From positions 292,044 to 356,043 of the forward strand of contig VZQC01005904.1 in the NCBI GenBank assembly GCA_009823505.1: a DNA stretch of 64,000 nt, read 5' to 3'. The notes under the pieces are model-generated. The model made no database searches. It saw nothing but the letters and a program-made list of their open reading frames with translations, and was not told where the DNA came from. This document shows positions 33,010 to 43,459 of the stretch, one piece after another. Each line of letters begins with the position of its first letter. Position 1 is the stretch's first letter. The stretch comes from Rhizomys pruinosus (Eukaryota; Chordata; Mammalia; Rodentia; Spalacidae). Both the position numbers and the translations under genes were made by a program.

Positions 33010-33523
33010 AAACTTTTTTTATATTTTTGAGAATTTAAAATGTGAGTGCTATATTCATATCATTCCCACCTCTCCCTCTTCTTTCTTCAACTCCTTCCAT
33101 GTTCCCCCACCCTCTTTCAATTTCCTGGCCTCTTCTTTAATTATTATTATTACCTTCAGACAGACAGAAAGACACATATCTATGTATATGTAAACAACCT
33201 ACTGAGTCCATTTAGCTGTGCTAGTATGAACATGTGTTTAGGGCTGACCACTTGGTATTAGATAACCCACCATGGGGCTCATCCTTGGGAAAACTGACTC
33301 TTCTCTTATAGCTCTTCATCTAGAGGTGGGACCATGTGAAATTTCCCCCTCTACACTGGCATGGTAACTGGTATTGTTATTATGCAGCTCTTGTTCAGGG
33401 ATCCATTACTGATGGGATTTCATGGGAGTAGCTGCCCTGTCAGGTCTGGAAAATACTTTCTAGCAGCCTACATCCTGGTCCTCTGCCTCATACTTACAAT
33501 CTTTCTGTGTTTTTTTTTTTTTA
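33010..33523 (-). mobile_element. Lx-type rodent L1 3' UTR, minus strand
   Basis: The reverse complement contains 'aattctcaaaaatata' at the 3' end and 'tggactcagtaggttgt', 'acctctagatgaagagctat' and 'catgaaatcccatcagtaat' upstream, the same UTR as at 31440 but older and in opposite orientation. Confidence 0.65.
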
Positions 33524-33531
33524 AGATTGAT

Positions 33532-33586
<55 letters not shown>

Positions 33587-33712
33587 TGGAACCTCTAGAG
33601 CTGGAGTTAATAGGTGGTTGTAAGTTGCCCAAGATGGGTGTTGGGAACTGAACTGGAGTCCTTTGGGGAGAGCAGCAAGTGCTCTCAACTGCTGAGCCAT
33701 CACTGCAGCTCT
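33524..33712 (-). mobile_element. B2/B3 SINE, minus strand, with (TG)n
   Basis: A TG run (33534-33584), then 'gttgggaactgaactggagt' and 'ctcaactgctgagccatcac'. Confidence 0.85.
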
Positions 33713-33960
33713 GGGTCACGTTTTTAAACCTACTCTGCCAATCTTTGCATTTTAACTCGTGTATTTGGAACAATTGCCTTTATGATAATTATTGACACAT
33801 CAGTCTTAAGTCTGACTTTTCATTGTTGGTTTTTGTGTGTTCTCCCTTCTGCTTCATTTTTTGACTCTCCTGTGGGTTTCCTGAAAAATTTTAAAGAGTT
33901 CTATTTGATTTCATTATCTTTCTTTTATTCTTAGCACATCACTCCCTATTGCCTCCTTAA
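33713..33960 (-). mobile_element. Ancient L1 ORF2, minus strand, segment 6
   Basis: 'actctgccaatctttgcatt', 'taattattgacacatcagtc' and 'ttaagtctgacttttcattg' match antisense L1 'agtctgccaatctctgtctt ... taattattgatatggttgga'. This is the 5'-most recognisable part of the fossil that starts at 28430. Confidence 0.65.
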
Positions 33961-35139
33961 TGGTAATCACGTTAGCAAACCCTGTTGCTGGGTAACATGT
34001 GGGGGTTTGGCCTGAGACTTCTAATGCCAGAGTGGAGTGAAGGAAGACCCAGAACTTCACTGCTGCTGCTGTGAGTGACAGGCCACCTGCTGTTGTCCCA
34101 ATTGTGGACCAGAGGTGCTGCTGCTGCTCGTACATCTGCAAGGACCTCGGGGTCTGGAGCCTCTGACTGAGTCTCTGTTAGGGTTCTCGTTCCATGAACT
34201 TTGGTCAGAAATAACAGGATGTTTCTTACCTGTGCCTTTTGGTGATTCCAGCTGCAAATCTCTCCTGAACCCAGCCAGGAAGAAAGCAAGAGAAAAAGGA
34301 AAACAGGGAGCCCCCACATCAGCGTCCAGGTCTTGAGGTGTCCTACCAGTACACCTTCTTCTCCTCCCATCTTTCAAAGCTCCTGTCACTATCTGTTGAA
34401 GAATTTCCAGAACAGTTAGCTGTATTTAGAGAAGAGGGATGGGGAAACATCTATGTTACCTTGTTCCAGAACCAGAACTCAGCACATCCTGCTTTTAATG
34501 TTCAGACATGTTTTCTTCCTGGGGTGATTTTCCAGAGTAGAAAGAATGTGATCACTGGGGCCTCTGATGATCAGAACTGCACTCTCTTCTTTCTTAGAAA
34601 GGATCAGTTATATGCACCTAGGCACCTGCCCTCTTCTGAGTCATCAGTGCATTGAATTCCTTTTGAAACATAAGACTGGTTATCATCTCCCCCCTGGACA
34701 GCAAGCTGATCAGCAACATGGCTACTTGTCAGTGTTTCTCTGAGTTCTTCGCTTTGCTTGGCCAGCTTCTGAGCAAGATCTTCCTTATTCTATCTAGAAA
34801 GAGGCAGCCATGAAAGACCCGGGGCTTTCTTAATTACCAGTGTTTAGTTGCACTAATAGAGACTTCTCCTATCTGGATTCTTCTTGTTTCTGTCTTGGAC
34901 TCTTGCCTGACTTCGGTTGGGCTTTCAGCCCAGTGACTCACAGGAAAGTGCTGTATTAAAAACTTGCAGTTAATGTTTTAAATCAACCAGTGAAGACGTA
35001 CTAGAAAAACACACTCTGCCAGCTGATAAAGGCCCGCCTCCTTGGAGTGGGGGAGCATTAGGACACTGCTAAATGATTTCCTTTAACCTGAATACGTGTC
35101 CTCCACCCATATACTTCAATTACAAAGGCTGAAAGTAAT
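33961..35139. other. Unique sequence with a weak exon-like signal at 34230-34319
   Basis: No repeat was named. Overlapping minus-strand open frames of 132 and 110 codons cover 33972-34389. One contains a signal-peptide-like start (described separately). The rest shows no domain. Confidence 0.45.
34230..34319 (-). other. Candidate signal-peptide exon with splice donor (unproven)
   Basis: On the minus strand an ATG at 34319 opens a 30-codon frame starting MWGLPVFLFLLLSSWLGSG. This has a hydrophobic core and small residues suited to signal-peptidase cleavage. The frame reaches CAG|GTAAGAAAC, a strong consensus splice donor, with the boundary at 34230 in phase 0. An upstream in-frame ATG at 34370 has a better Kozak context (A at -3, G at +4) but adds an acidic leader. 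I do not recognise the protein and see no partner exon or promoter. Read through the donor, the same frame stays open to 33972, so it could be a chance open frame. Confidence 0.2.
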
Positions 35140-35860
35140 GGTAAGTTAATTCTAGAGCCCTTTAAGGGATTCACATTATAACAGCACAGTTGCTTTCAGA
35201 TAAAATGAAATATAACATTAACATTGCTCAGCTTGCTTTTCAACTAAGGATTTGGTGCTAGCATCCACAATGAGGGATACCATACATCATTTGTCTTTCT
35301 GAGTCTATGTTACTTCACCTAGCATAACAGCTTCTAGTTCCATCCATTTATCTGCAAATTTCATGATATTGTCTTTCTTTACCACTGCATAGAATTCCAT
35401 TGTGTAGATGTACCACATTTTCTTTATCCACTCATCAGTTGAGGGACACTCGGGTTGCTTCCAGCTCTTCCCTATTGTGAAGAAAGCTCAATAAACATGG
35501 TTGTGCACATATCTCTGCAATATGGTGAATCTTCTGGTATATACCCTGGAGTTGTATGACTGGGTCAAGTGGTAGGTTCATTTTGAACCTTTTAAGAGTT
35601 CTCCATGCCAGGTGTGGTGGCGCACACCTTTGATCCCAGCTCTTGGGAGGCAGAGGCAGGAGGATCTCTGTGAGTTCAAGGCCAGCCTGGTATACATAGA
35701 GAGTTCTAGAACAGCTGGGGCTTCAGGGAGATCCTGTCTCAAAAAAGATAAACAAACAAACATACAAACAAACAAACAAACAAATAGAGTTCTCCATACT
35801 GCTCTCCATAGGGGCTGCAACGAGTTTGCATTCCCACCAGCACTGGATAAGACTTTTAAA
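35140..35860 (-). mobile_element. L1 ORF2 3' end plus proximal 3' UTR, minus strand, split by a B1
   Basis: Antisense L1 landmarks: 'gaattccattgtgtagatgt', 'ctttatccactcatcagttg', 'aaagctcaataaacatggtt' and 'attcccaccagcactggata'. The left part (35140-35280) matches in reverse the L1 3' UTR at 45030-45180 (shared 'gtggatgctagcacca' and 'caatgttaatgtta'), so both belong to one L1 family. A B1 sits at 35607-35785. Confidence 0.8.
35607..35785 (+). mobile_element. B1 SINE inserted in the minus-strand L1
   Basis: Near-consensus B1 with an (AAAC)n tail. The perfect 12-bp duplication AGAGTTCTCCAT of host L1 lies at 35595-35606 and 35786-35797. Confidence 0.95.
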
Positions 35861-35869
35861 GTTAAATTT

Positions 35870-36821
35870 TTATGTTTTTTTTTTCCTGAAATTTCTTTAG
35901 CTCCATAAACTACATATTTACTTATATATTTTAGAACATATAAAAAAAAAGAACATGTACCATTCTCTGGCTCTACATGAAAAGTCTGAAAGCCAGGTTC
36001 GAGAGAAGCCAGCGCATTACAACGTCGTATTTGATATGGGAGCTGTTCAGCCTAAACTATTGAAGAACTAAATAAATCTTGTACAGACAGCCAATCAGCG
36101 CATTAACTTTTTCACTTATTTTTTAATTTTTTAAAGAAACATCTGGATAAAATAATTTTATTTGTAATTGTATTTTATTTTGGTAAAAGTGGAAGCAAGC
36201 AATTTAGGGGACTTTAGTTTACAACACTAACAGTCGAGAGCCTCAGAGTCATCTAAAATCTCAGCAGAAAATTTGATTATAAAAGTTTATAAAAAAAACT
36301 TTTCCACGTTCCCAATTCCCGGAAATACATGAGAGGACGTGAGTCCTCAGCTATCTGTTTCTGGAAATCCTATTTGCCCTCCTAACTGATAAGAAAACCC
36401 AGAAAGAAAGCAAGACTCACAAGGATGGAAGAAGAGGCCGCCTCCGCCTGTCTTACACAAGCCTATGTTCAAAATAATAAAAAGCTGTCAAAAAAATCAA
36501 GATTTTCCCTAGTTTCTTTTGAAGTTAACCTTCTTTGACTTTTTCCTAACCTACAAATGGAGGTTCTTTGGAAAGGGATGAATTTAGTATTTTCGAAACT
36601 CGTAAGATAAACACAGCGGTCAATGTCCTGTCCCACCCCCTAGGCTCCTCAGTAAATAACCCTGGGCAGTAGTCTGGGCTTCCTCAGCTTCTCAAGGTGG
36701 GGGGGGGTCACAAGATGGGGCCTAGGGAGGTCAGGGGCAAAAGTGGGCAAGGGGAGGTAAAGGAAGGGAGGGACAGGTAGGGAGGAATCACTGGGTGAAA
36801 CCCAGAGGGTACAGTCAGCAG

Positions 36822-36822
<1 letters not shown>
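35870..36822. other. AT-rich unique sequence, no gene recognised
   Basis: A 38-codon frame (35956-36069, plus) ends in PAHYNVVFDMGAVQPKLLKN, without support. I can name no repeat. Confidence 0.45.

Positions 36823-36867
<45 letters not shown>
36823..36867. repeat. (CA)n microsatellite
   Basis: Perfect CA run of about 22 units, 37 bp before a perfect (GA)n run. Confidence 0.95.
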
Positions 36868-36869
<2 letters not shown>

Positions 36870-36903
36870 GAACTAACCATAGAAGCTGTGAAGGGAGGAA
36901 AAG

Positions 36904-36904
<1 letters not shown>

Positions 36905-36962
<58 letters not shown>
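36905..36962. repeat. (GA)n microsatellite
   Basis: Perfect GA run of about 28 units; a homopurine-homopyrimidine tract. Confidence 0.95.
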
Positions 36963-36964
<2 letters not shown>

Positions 36965-37302
36965 ATGTCAGCTAAAAAACACTTGTGTTCTTTCCCGGTT
37001 TGATGTCAGCTCCCAGGACTAGCTCAGAACTGCTCCCAGTGATATTGGACCCCTGCCCACTCAGCAGGCAGACCACTTACCCTGCCAGCAACAGACATTT
37101 AATAAAGCAAGATGCTGTCCCTTTGCTAAGGCTATCCTGGGAATCAATCCCTGGCCTGTGAAAGCCCCCCCCCCATCCCCTCACCCAGCAAGCAGCAGTT
37201 CTGATGCAGAGCCTCTCTGGTGTTCCTAGGGCTGCTTACCAAGGTCTACAGACAGCTTGTGTCTCCTGCAATGTCTCAGTGCATTCTGCCTTCTGTTTTT
37301 TT

Positions 37303-37548
37303 TTTAAGTTTTTAATTTTATTTTATTTTTGTATGTGTATAAATGTACTGTCTGAATGCAAGTTTGTGCACCCGTGTCATGCAATGCTGCAGAGGTCAGA
37401 AGAGGGTGTCGGATTCCCCTGGAACTGGAGTTATCCTGGAATTGGAGTTTCAGACGGTTCTCGGCTGCCATGTGGGTGCTGGGGATCGAACCCGGGTCCT
37501 CTGTAAGAGCGGTCGGCGCTCCCAACTGCTAGGCCATCTCTCCAGCCC
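37303..37548 (-). mobile_element. B2 SINE, 17-bp-duplication subfamily, inserted at a B1 tail
   Basis: Near-consensus minus-strand B2 with the tandem 17-bp motif. The duplication CTGCCTTCTGTTTTTTT lies at 37286-37302 and 37549-37565. It covers the border between the B1 target site and the B1 poly(T), so this B2 landed there after the B1. Confidence 0.95.
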
Positions 37549-37560
37549 CTGCCTTCTGTT

Positions 37561-37702
37561 TTTTTGAGACAGGGTCTCCCTGCAGCTGTGGCTGTCCTGG
37601 AACTCATGCTGTAGACAAGGCTGGCCTTGAACTCACAGAGATCCACCTGCCTCTGCCTCCCAAGTGCTAGGATTAAAGGTGTGTGCCACCATGCCTAGCC
37701 AC
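37561..37702 (-). mobile_element. B1 SINE, minus strand, older partner of a nested pair
   Basis: 'ttttttgagacagggtctcc' to 'gtgtgccaccatgcctagcc'. Its own duplication CATTCTGCCTTCT is at about 37282-37294 and 37703-37716, now separated by the B2. Confidence 0.9.
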
Positions 37703-37716
37703 ATTCTGCCTTCTAT

Positions 37717-38244
37717 GAAAGACTGTCTGACCTAGCCAAGCTGGGTTACTATGCGATTAAGTATCAAGAGCTAAATATTGAATTAACATGTGACAGATTG
37801 AGAGGCGTGCACGCAATCATGAAGTGGTCTTACATGAGTGATCTCATAGGAGACCAAATTACAGCTCAAAAGACAAGTCATGGTCACTGACAGGAAAAGT
37901 ATAGCAACCTAGCTGGGTTCAATCCTCAAATCTGTCCTCGTTTAGCCTACGGCATTGGGCAAGCTGACATACATATGGCTAGGTCTCTTTTCTTGTCATG
38001 TGTGCACTAGGTGGGTCATAGAACACTGAAAATCACGAGTACGTCTTTCCTCCCCAGCCCAGATGTAACAGCCAGGTCAGCTACACCCAAATAATCAGAA
38101 CTGGCACTGGAGTAAAGGCTGGGGGCAGAATCTGAGCCATGCCCTAGGGCTGGTGCCCTTTACTTTGAAGTTGGGAAGAAATGAAAAGAATTGGTGCCAC
38201 ACAGGGCAGTTTGCTCTTTCACTCGAAATTCCATGACTTTGGAA

Positions 38245-38246
<2 letters not shown>
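37717..38246. other. Unique sequence, no gene recognised
   Basis: No repeat or gene signature was seen. Confidence 0.45.

Positions 38247-38294
<48 letters not shown>
38247..38294. repeat. (GA)n microsatellite
   Basis: Perfect GA run of about 24 units. Open frames across it are artefacts. Confidence 0.95.
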
Positions 38295-38297
<3 letters not shown>

Positions 38298-40184
38298 GAG
38301 GGAACATCTTGGCATGTATATGGAGTCAGAGTAGGGAGTTTTGTCTCCTGGAGCACAGCCCAGATCCACCCCAGAACAGCGGGGTCCTGGCAGGAAGCAG
38401 GGTGTACCAGCCAACATCTGAGAAGAGCGTGCTGCATCGGACTAACCAGGGTGGCCAGAAAACATTCAAATGGCAACTTCAGAGGGAGGAATGCAGAGAG
38501 CCCAAGTAAATCCAGAAAGCCAGAAGCAGGGTGAATGGCCCAACAACATCAGCTAGGGCAGCTGTAAGCCAAAGGAGCAGCTCTGGCTGACTCTGGCTCA
38601 GAAGAATACACTAGGCACCCAGGAGCAGTTCCCGGTGCTAAGGAGAACTCTGGATGCTTAGCTGGGAACGAAGTGCAGCCCAGGACAGAACCCTCCAAGG
38701 TCAGGTGCATCTGCGGAGAATGAACAGCTACTGTCACCCCTTCTTGTGCTGCTCAGCTCAGGGATGTCCACCTTAGGGGAAGGGACACTATGGACATCTT
38801 TCCACTTCCATGAAGGGGATAAAACACCTGAATCGCCATTTTAGGCCCAATGAGAGAAAGGGTGCTACAAAAAGATGTCAGACTAGGGTAGGAAACTGTG
38901 GCACATGCCGGGCTGCTGAAAATGCCATGCGTGGCACCGAGGTGGCAGGAAGGTGTCGTACGTAGCCTCAGGGAGTGGTGGGCAAGGCCAAGGATCTGTT
39001 TCAGAGAAAGACAAGCAAACACAAAATTCAGCCCGGTAGGGCAGCTGGATAGAGTTGAGTCAGGACTGGGTCAAAGAGTAAAGACAAAACCATTAATTAC
39101 CAGCTCTTAGAGCCAAAGGGGGGGGGGGCAATTTGAGGCCAGAGAGTATCAGACAAGTGTCAAGGTCAGGAATGTCCAGGCAGAAGTGAGTGGGGAATAA
39201 GAAGCAAGGACCTGTGCTCAAGGCTTGGGTTCACCAATATGCATTCTTGTCAGTCGGTCAGGGTCGGCTGTGCCCTCCTCGGAGTGGAAGAAGCGCCTGG
39301 GTAGCGTTGGCAGCTAACCTGGTACGTTGGAGAAGGCACTGGTGGTTTCCTCCTCGGGACAGCAAATCTCCCACATTTAAAGTCTGCCCTAGCACCTGGT
39401 CTCAGGGTGAGGAGCTAAGTCTACGCTCTGGGGTCTCTCTCCTCATCGTGGCTTTACAGCCCTGGGCCAGTGCCCCCTTCTTACTTCCATGGGAAGCAGG
39501 TTGAGCTGAGTCCTGACCCGGACAGCTCTGAACCCAGCCGTGTCTAAAACCAGGTGGCCTTTGCATTTTGCTTGATGGGAATCTCCTGGGGATAGGGGGA
39601 GGGGAGGCTCTGTACAAAAGATTCTTTTTGTGCCTTTAAACCAGTTTGAGTAGGTTTTCCTCGAGTTTTGACCGCCAGGCTTTTCAGTATCACCTAGATA
39701 ATGGTATCACTGTGAACCACAGCTGAGCCCTGGGCCACTGTCCACAGAACAGCTCCAGGAGGGGAATCCTATTACTATGATTGGTTAAAGAGAGAACTGA
39801 GGCCAAGGTTCTAGTGCTGCACAGTGTTAATGTGGAGGGGGGATGCACTGGGAGAGTCTAGATGCACATGGATCCCAAGAAGGACAAGAGGGAGGGAGAA
39901 CCCCAAAACTGTGCTTGGAGTAGTAATGACTCAACCTGAATAAACTTTATGAAGGACAGAAAGAGAAGAGATGTCTAGAAAAAAACCATTGTCCCATATA
40001 GAGTGGCTGCTGGGGCTGTCCATGTTCTACCTAAGTATCCAAAAGATGCAAAGGTGATGCTGAGTCAGAGAAAACCCCAGAGGGGCTCAGGATGGTGTAG
40101 GCTCTGGACAAGGCCTTATCAGAAGGGGTTGAAAGCTGGTTGACTGGGAGATCCCCAAAGATAGAGCTTTGCATGGAGAAAGCG
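38295..40184. other. Unique sequence with a MIR-like fragment near 39770-39840
   Basis: Open frames of 60-117 codons without recognisable domains. A G-run lies at 39119-39128. A MIR-like reverse core (gagagaactgaggccaaggt) occurs near 39790. Confidence 0.5.
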
Positions 40185-40244
40185 CTAAAATGTAAACACT
40201 TGACAAATAAGAGCCTAAAATGTAAACACTTGACAAATAAGAGC
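40185..40244. repeat. 30-bp perfect tandem duplication
   Basis: The unit beginning CTAAAATGTAAACACTTGAC (30 bp) occurs twice head to tail at 40185-40214 and 40215-40244 with no mismatch seen. Confidence 0.95.
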
Positions 40245-40395
40245 CAGAGATGTGCAATTGAAATTTAGCTTCCATCTTGCCCAGTTGAAGTATTATTCCA
40301 AAATGGAGAGCCCTGAGTGGTATGTGACTGGTCCATACCAGCTACTCAAGAGGTTGAGGCAGGAGGACTGTAGTCTCAAAACAATAAAAAAACAG

Positions 40396-40693
40396 GACTG
40401 AGGAGACGACTCAGTAAGAGTGCCTGCTGTGTAAGCATGAAGACTTGAGTTGGAGTCCCCAGAGAACTACATGAAAAAGAAGGGCATGGCTGAGTACACA
40501 CTTGTAACCCCAGTACTGTGAGGGACAGAGCCGGCTTGCTGGTAAACCAGGGTAGAGAAAAAATAGTGTGTTCCAGGTTCAGTGAGAGGCCTGTCTCAAG
40601 GGAATTAGTTGGAAAGAGAGAGCAGTCTCTTCCCCAGCCCTCAGCATGTGTGGTCACAGGCATGCAAACCTGTACACACATTTGCATAAACGC

Positions 40694-40724
<31 letters not shown>

Positions 40725-40745
40725 ATGCGTGCGCACACATTTAGA
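40396..40745 (+). mobile_element. B4-type composite SINE, sense, with (CA)n tail
   Basis: A tRNA-like head (ggactgaggagacgactcag...gagttggagtccccagag), a B1-like body (cacacttgtaaccccagtac...gaggcctgtctcaagggaat) and a CA run at 40693-40718. Confidence 0.7.
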
Positions 40746-42389
40746 AAACCCAGGATGACAGAAGTTGCTCAGGTACTAGAAATGACTTCAAGTCACCAGC
40801 TCGTGAGAATAGGAAAGCTCACAGAACTCTCAGATGTAAGATGACTAGACCCTGGGAAATCCACTTCTGAACAAACCGTCAAAGTTGTAAAATTGTGTAA
40901 GTTTTGTAAAATTTGTAAAAGAATAGATTGCTCTATGAGAATCCCTGGAGAACTTTTCTGGAATTATTAGCCATGTGGATTAAAAACATTTCAGAAAGAG
41001 CATAGGGGAGAGCACGAGTTTAATACATCTAAACCATCGTGAATGTTTTATAACATGTCGATTAAACAGAGAGTGAACAGCTGATTAAACCCAGAATAAT
41101 TTCAGCAAAGCAGTGGATGAAATCTCTCAGAAACATTCTTGCTTTTGAAATGAATGATTGTGGACCAGGTAAAATAAGATGAAAAGTTTCCCAGCTACTT
41201 GAAAAATGATGCCCAAATAGAATGTTGAACACTTTGAAGTTTTGCAATGGGGCCTTGTCTTCTACTAGTCCATGATAATGGTGTCTTTGGAAGTCCTTTG
41301 ATGTCACTGATAAGGCAGGGAGGGGAGCAGAGGGGAGTATTGTCAGGATCTGGTGAGCTGAAGTGTGTGATGTCATAGGGCAACACTGGGCATGGCCGCT
41401 GCCTTTGTTATCAGTAGGTGCTGCTGCTCTGACCACGACCCCAAGCTTTGGAGGCACAAGTCCCTGATCTCCTCATAGAGTCTTGTGACTTTAGTCACAT
41501 CACCCCTTCACTCTGAGTCTCAGTTTCCTCATCTGTGGATTTGATTTTCAAAGACATAAACAAAGACATGAAAGTCATGAATGACTAATGCAAGGTGGCT
41601 AGATTCTGAGAAGGACACGAACCACCAGACAGAATGAATGACTCAAGCTTGTTTTAACAGGATAGGACAGGACCCGAATCAACAACAACATCAATAAAAA
41701 AAGAAATCAGCTTTAATATTTGTCAAGAAAAACACTTAATCAAAAATGCAACTTAGAAGAATGCAGTAGGAGGGCACAGTGAGCTGGTAGCTGCCTACAG
41801 AAAAAGGAGATTTGACAAGAACTCAAATGTCCAACAACTGCATGTGCAAGAGCCAAGAAGCCACTGGCTTGAACAGAACACTGCTTTGCAGGCTGAGTTA
41901 ATGTCCTGTGGAATTTTCTGACACCTGGCAATGTAATCAGGAATTACACTGCAAGAAGAGAAGCCAGACATTAAATACTATCTACCTGACCCACCCAGTC
42001 GTATAAAAGCATTAAATAAAAATTTATGGGCATTGGTGGGATCCTGGGAGCAAAAGAAAATTCGAAGATTTAGTTGATGTGGGCTTAATGTCATTCAGTA
42101 ATGGGGTATGAGTTCTAAACATCAATGTGGCTTTAGAGAGTACTGGTGGAAGTATCGTGTCTCTGCTGGGTATGATCTCCACAGCTCTCAGTCCAAGTAT
42201 CAGGTATGACACACTTGGCAAATGGATGATGAAATGGGAGCTCATCCAGGAGATGGGTGTGACAGAACAAGTAAACACTCAAGGTTCTTCTTAACTGGGT
42301 TTTTGAAAAAATTGCCAGTAACTTCTACATACAATAAGGAATTAAATGTAGAGAACAAACCTTTTATCCAGCTTAAAAATAGGAACGAG
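40746..42389. other. Unique sequence with a MIR fragment
   Basis: The longest open frame (41062-41457, 131 codons, minus) has no recognisable domain. MIR at 41480-41560 is the only repeat I can name. Confidence 0.5.
41480..41560 (+). mobile_element. MIR SINE fragment
   Basis: 'tctcagtttcctcatctgtg' preceded by 'agtcacatcaccccttcact' is the sense MIR core. Confidence 0.75.
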
Positions 42390-42610
42390 GGGGCTGGAGA
42401 GATGGCTCAGCAGTTAAGAGCATCGACTGCTCTTGCAGAGGACTCGAATTCGATTCCCAGCACCCACATGACAGCTAAGAATCATCTTTAACTCCAGTTC
42501 CAGGGGAATCTGACATCCTCTTCTGACCTCCATGGCATTGCATGACATGGGTGTGCCAACCTACATGCAGACAGTACACTCATACACATAAAAAAATTAT
42601 TAAATTAAAA
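42390..42610 (+). mobile_element. B2 SINE, sense (no 17-bp duplication)
   Basis: 'gggggctggagagatggctc' through 'cactcatacacataaaaaaa'. Near consensus. Confidence 0.95.
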
Positions 42611-42639
42611 ATTTGTATTTTGTATTTGTTTTTTGGTTC

Positions 42640-42850
42640 AGCTAAGAGCACTGGCTGCTCTTGCAGAGGACCTGGGTTCGATTCCCAACACTTACCTAGT
42701 GGCTAATAATTGTCTATACTCCAGTTCCAAGGGATTCAATGCCCTCTTCTGACTTCCATGGGCATTGCACACCATGGGTGCACTTACACACACATATACA
42801 GGCAATACACTCATATGCATAAAATAAAAATAATAAAATAAAATAAATAG
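42640..42850 (+). mobile_element. B2 SINE, sense, 5'-truncated
   Basis: Starts within the head (gctaagagcactggctgctc), lacking the first bases of the tRNA part. The tail merges with AAAAT-rich sequence. Confidence 0.9.
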
Positions 42851-42912
42851 GAATGAATATTTGTCTTCACTTGGAAAGGATTCAAACATCTTACACATAA
42901 AAATAATGAGAA

Positions 42913-43030
42913 AAAGCAGGGTGTGACAGTGCATGTCTGTAACATCAGCACTTGAGAGTCAGAGGCAGCTGGTGCTCTGAAGGTCATCTAAAACTCTCAG
43001 ACCAGGATCACCATAACAAAATTAAAAGGG
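42913..43030 (+). mobile_element. Diverged B1 SINE, sense
   Basis: 'gcagggtgtgacagtgcatg' and 'cagcacttgagagtcagagg' mark the B1 5' half. Confidence 0.7.
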
Positions 43031-43069
43031 AAGAAAAATATTGAGGAATGTATGTGGCAGATATAAACA

Positions 43070-43160
43070 CACACATTCAAATATATCATACATATATATA
43101 GACATATATACATATACACATACAAATACACATACATGCATACATATACATAGTACAAGA
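43070..43160. repeat. (CATA)n-type low-complexity AT/CA repeat
   Basis: Mixed CATA/TATA units, imperfect. Confidence 0.8.
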
Positions 43161-43232
43161 TAAATTGAAAAAAGGGAAAAGATATAGCAGAAAAATCAAT
43201 ACAAATGGTTTATTATTAAAAATAGAAAAATA

Positions 43233-43455
43233 GGGGCTAGAAAGATGGATCATGGTTTAAGAGTACTAGCTGTTCTTGCAGAGGACCTGGGTTCAATTCC
43301 CAGCACCCACATAGCAGCTAACAACCATCTATATAACTCTTGCTCCAGGGGAATCTGATGCCCTCTTCTGACTTCCTTGGGCATTGCCCAACATGGATGT
43401 ACTTACATACATGCAGGCAATAAACTCATATACCCAAAATTTAAAAAAATAATAA
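43233..43455 (+). mobile_element. B2 SINE, sense
   Basis: 'ggggctagaaagatggatca' head to 'aaactcatatacccaaaatt' tail. Moderately diverged. Confidence 0.9.
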
Positions 43456-43459
43456 ATTG

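Noticed and set aside
35956..36069. 38-codon frame ending in PAHYNVVFDMGAVQPKLLKN
   Set aside because: Short, in AT-rich sequence, with no homologue that I can name; it may be a conserved non-coding piece, but nothing in the sequence proves it.
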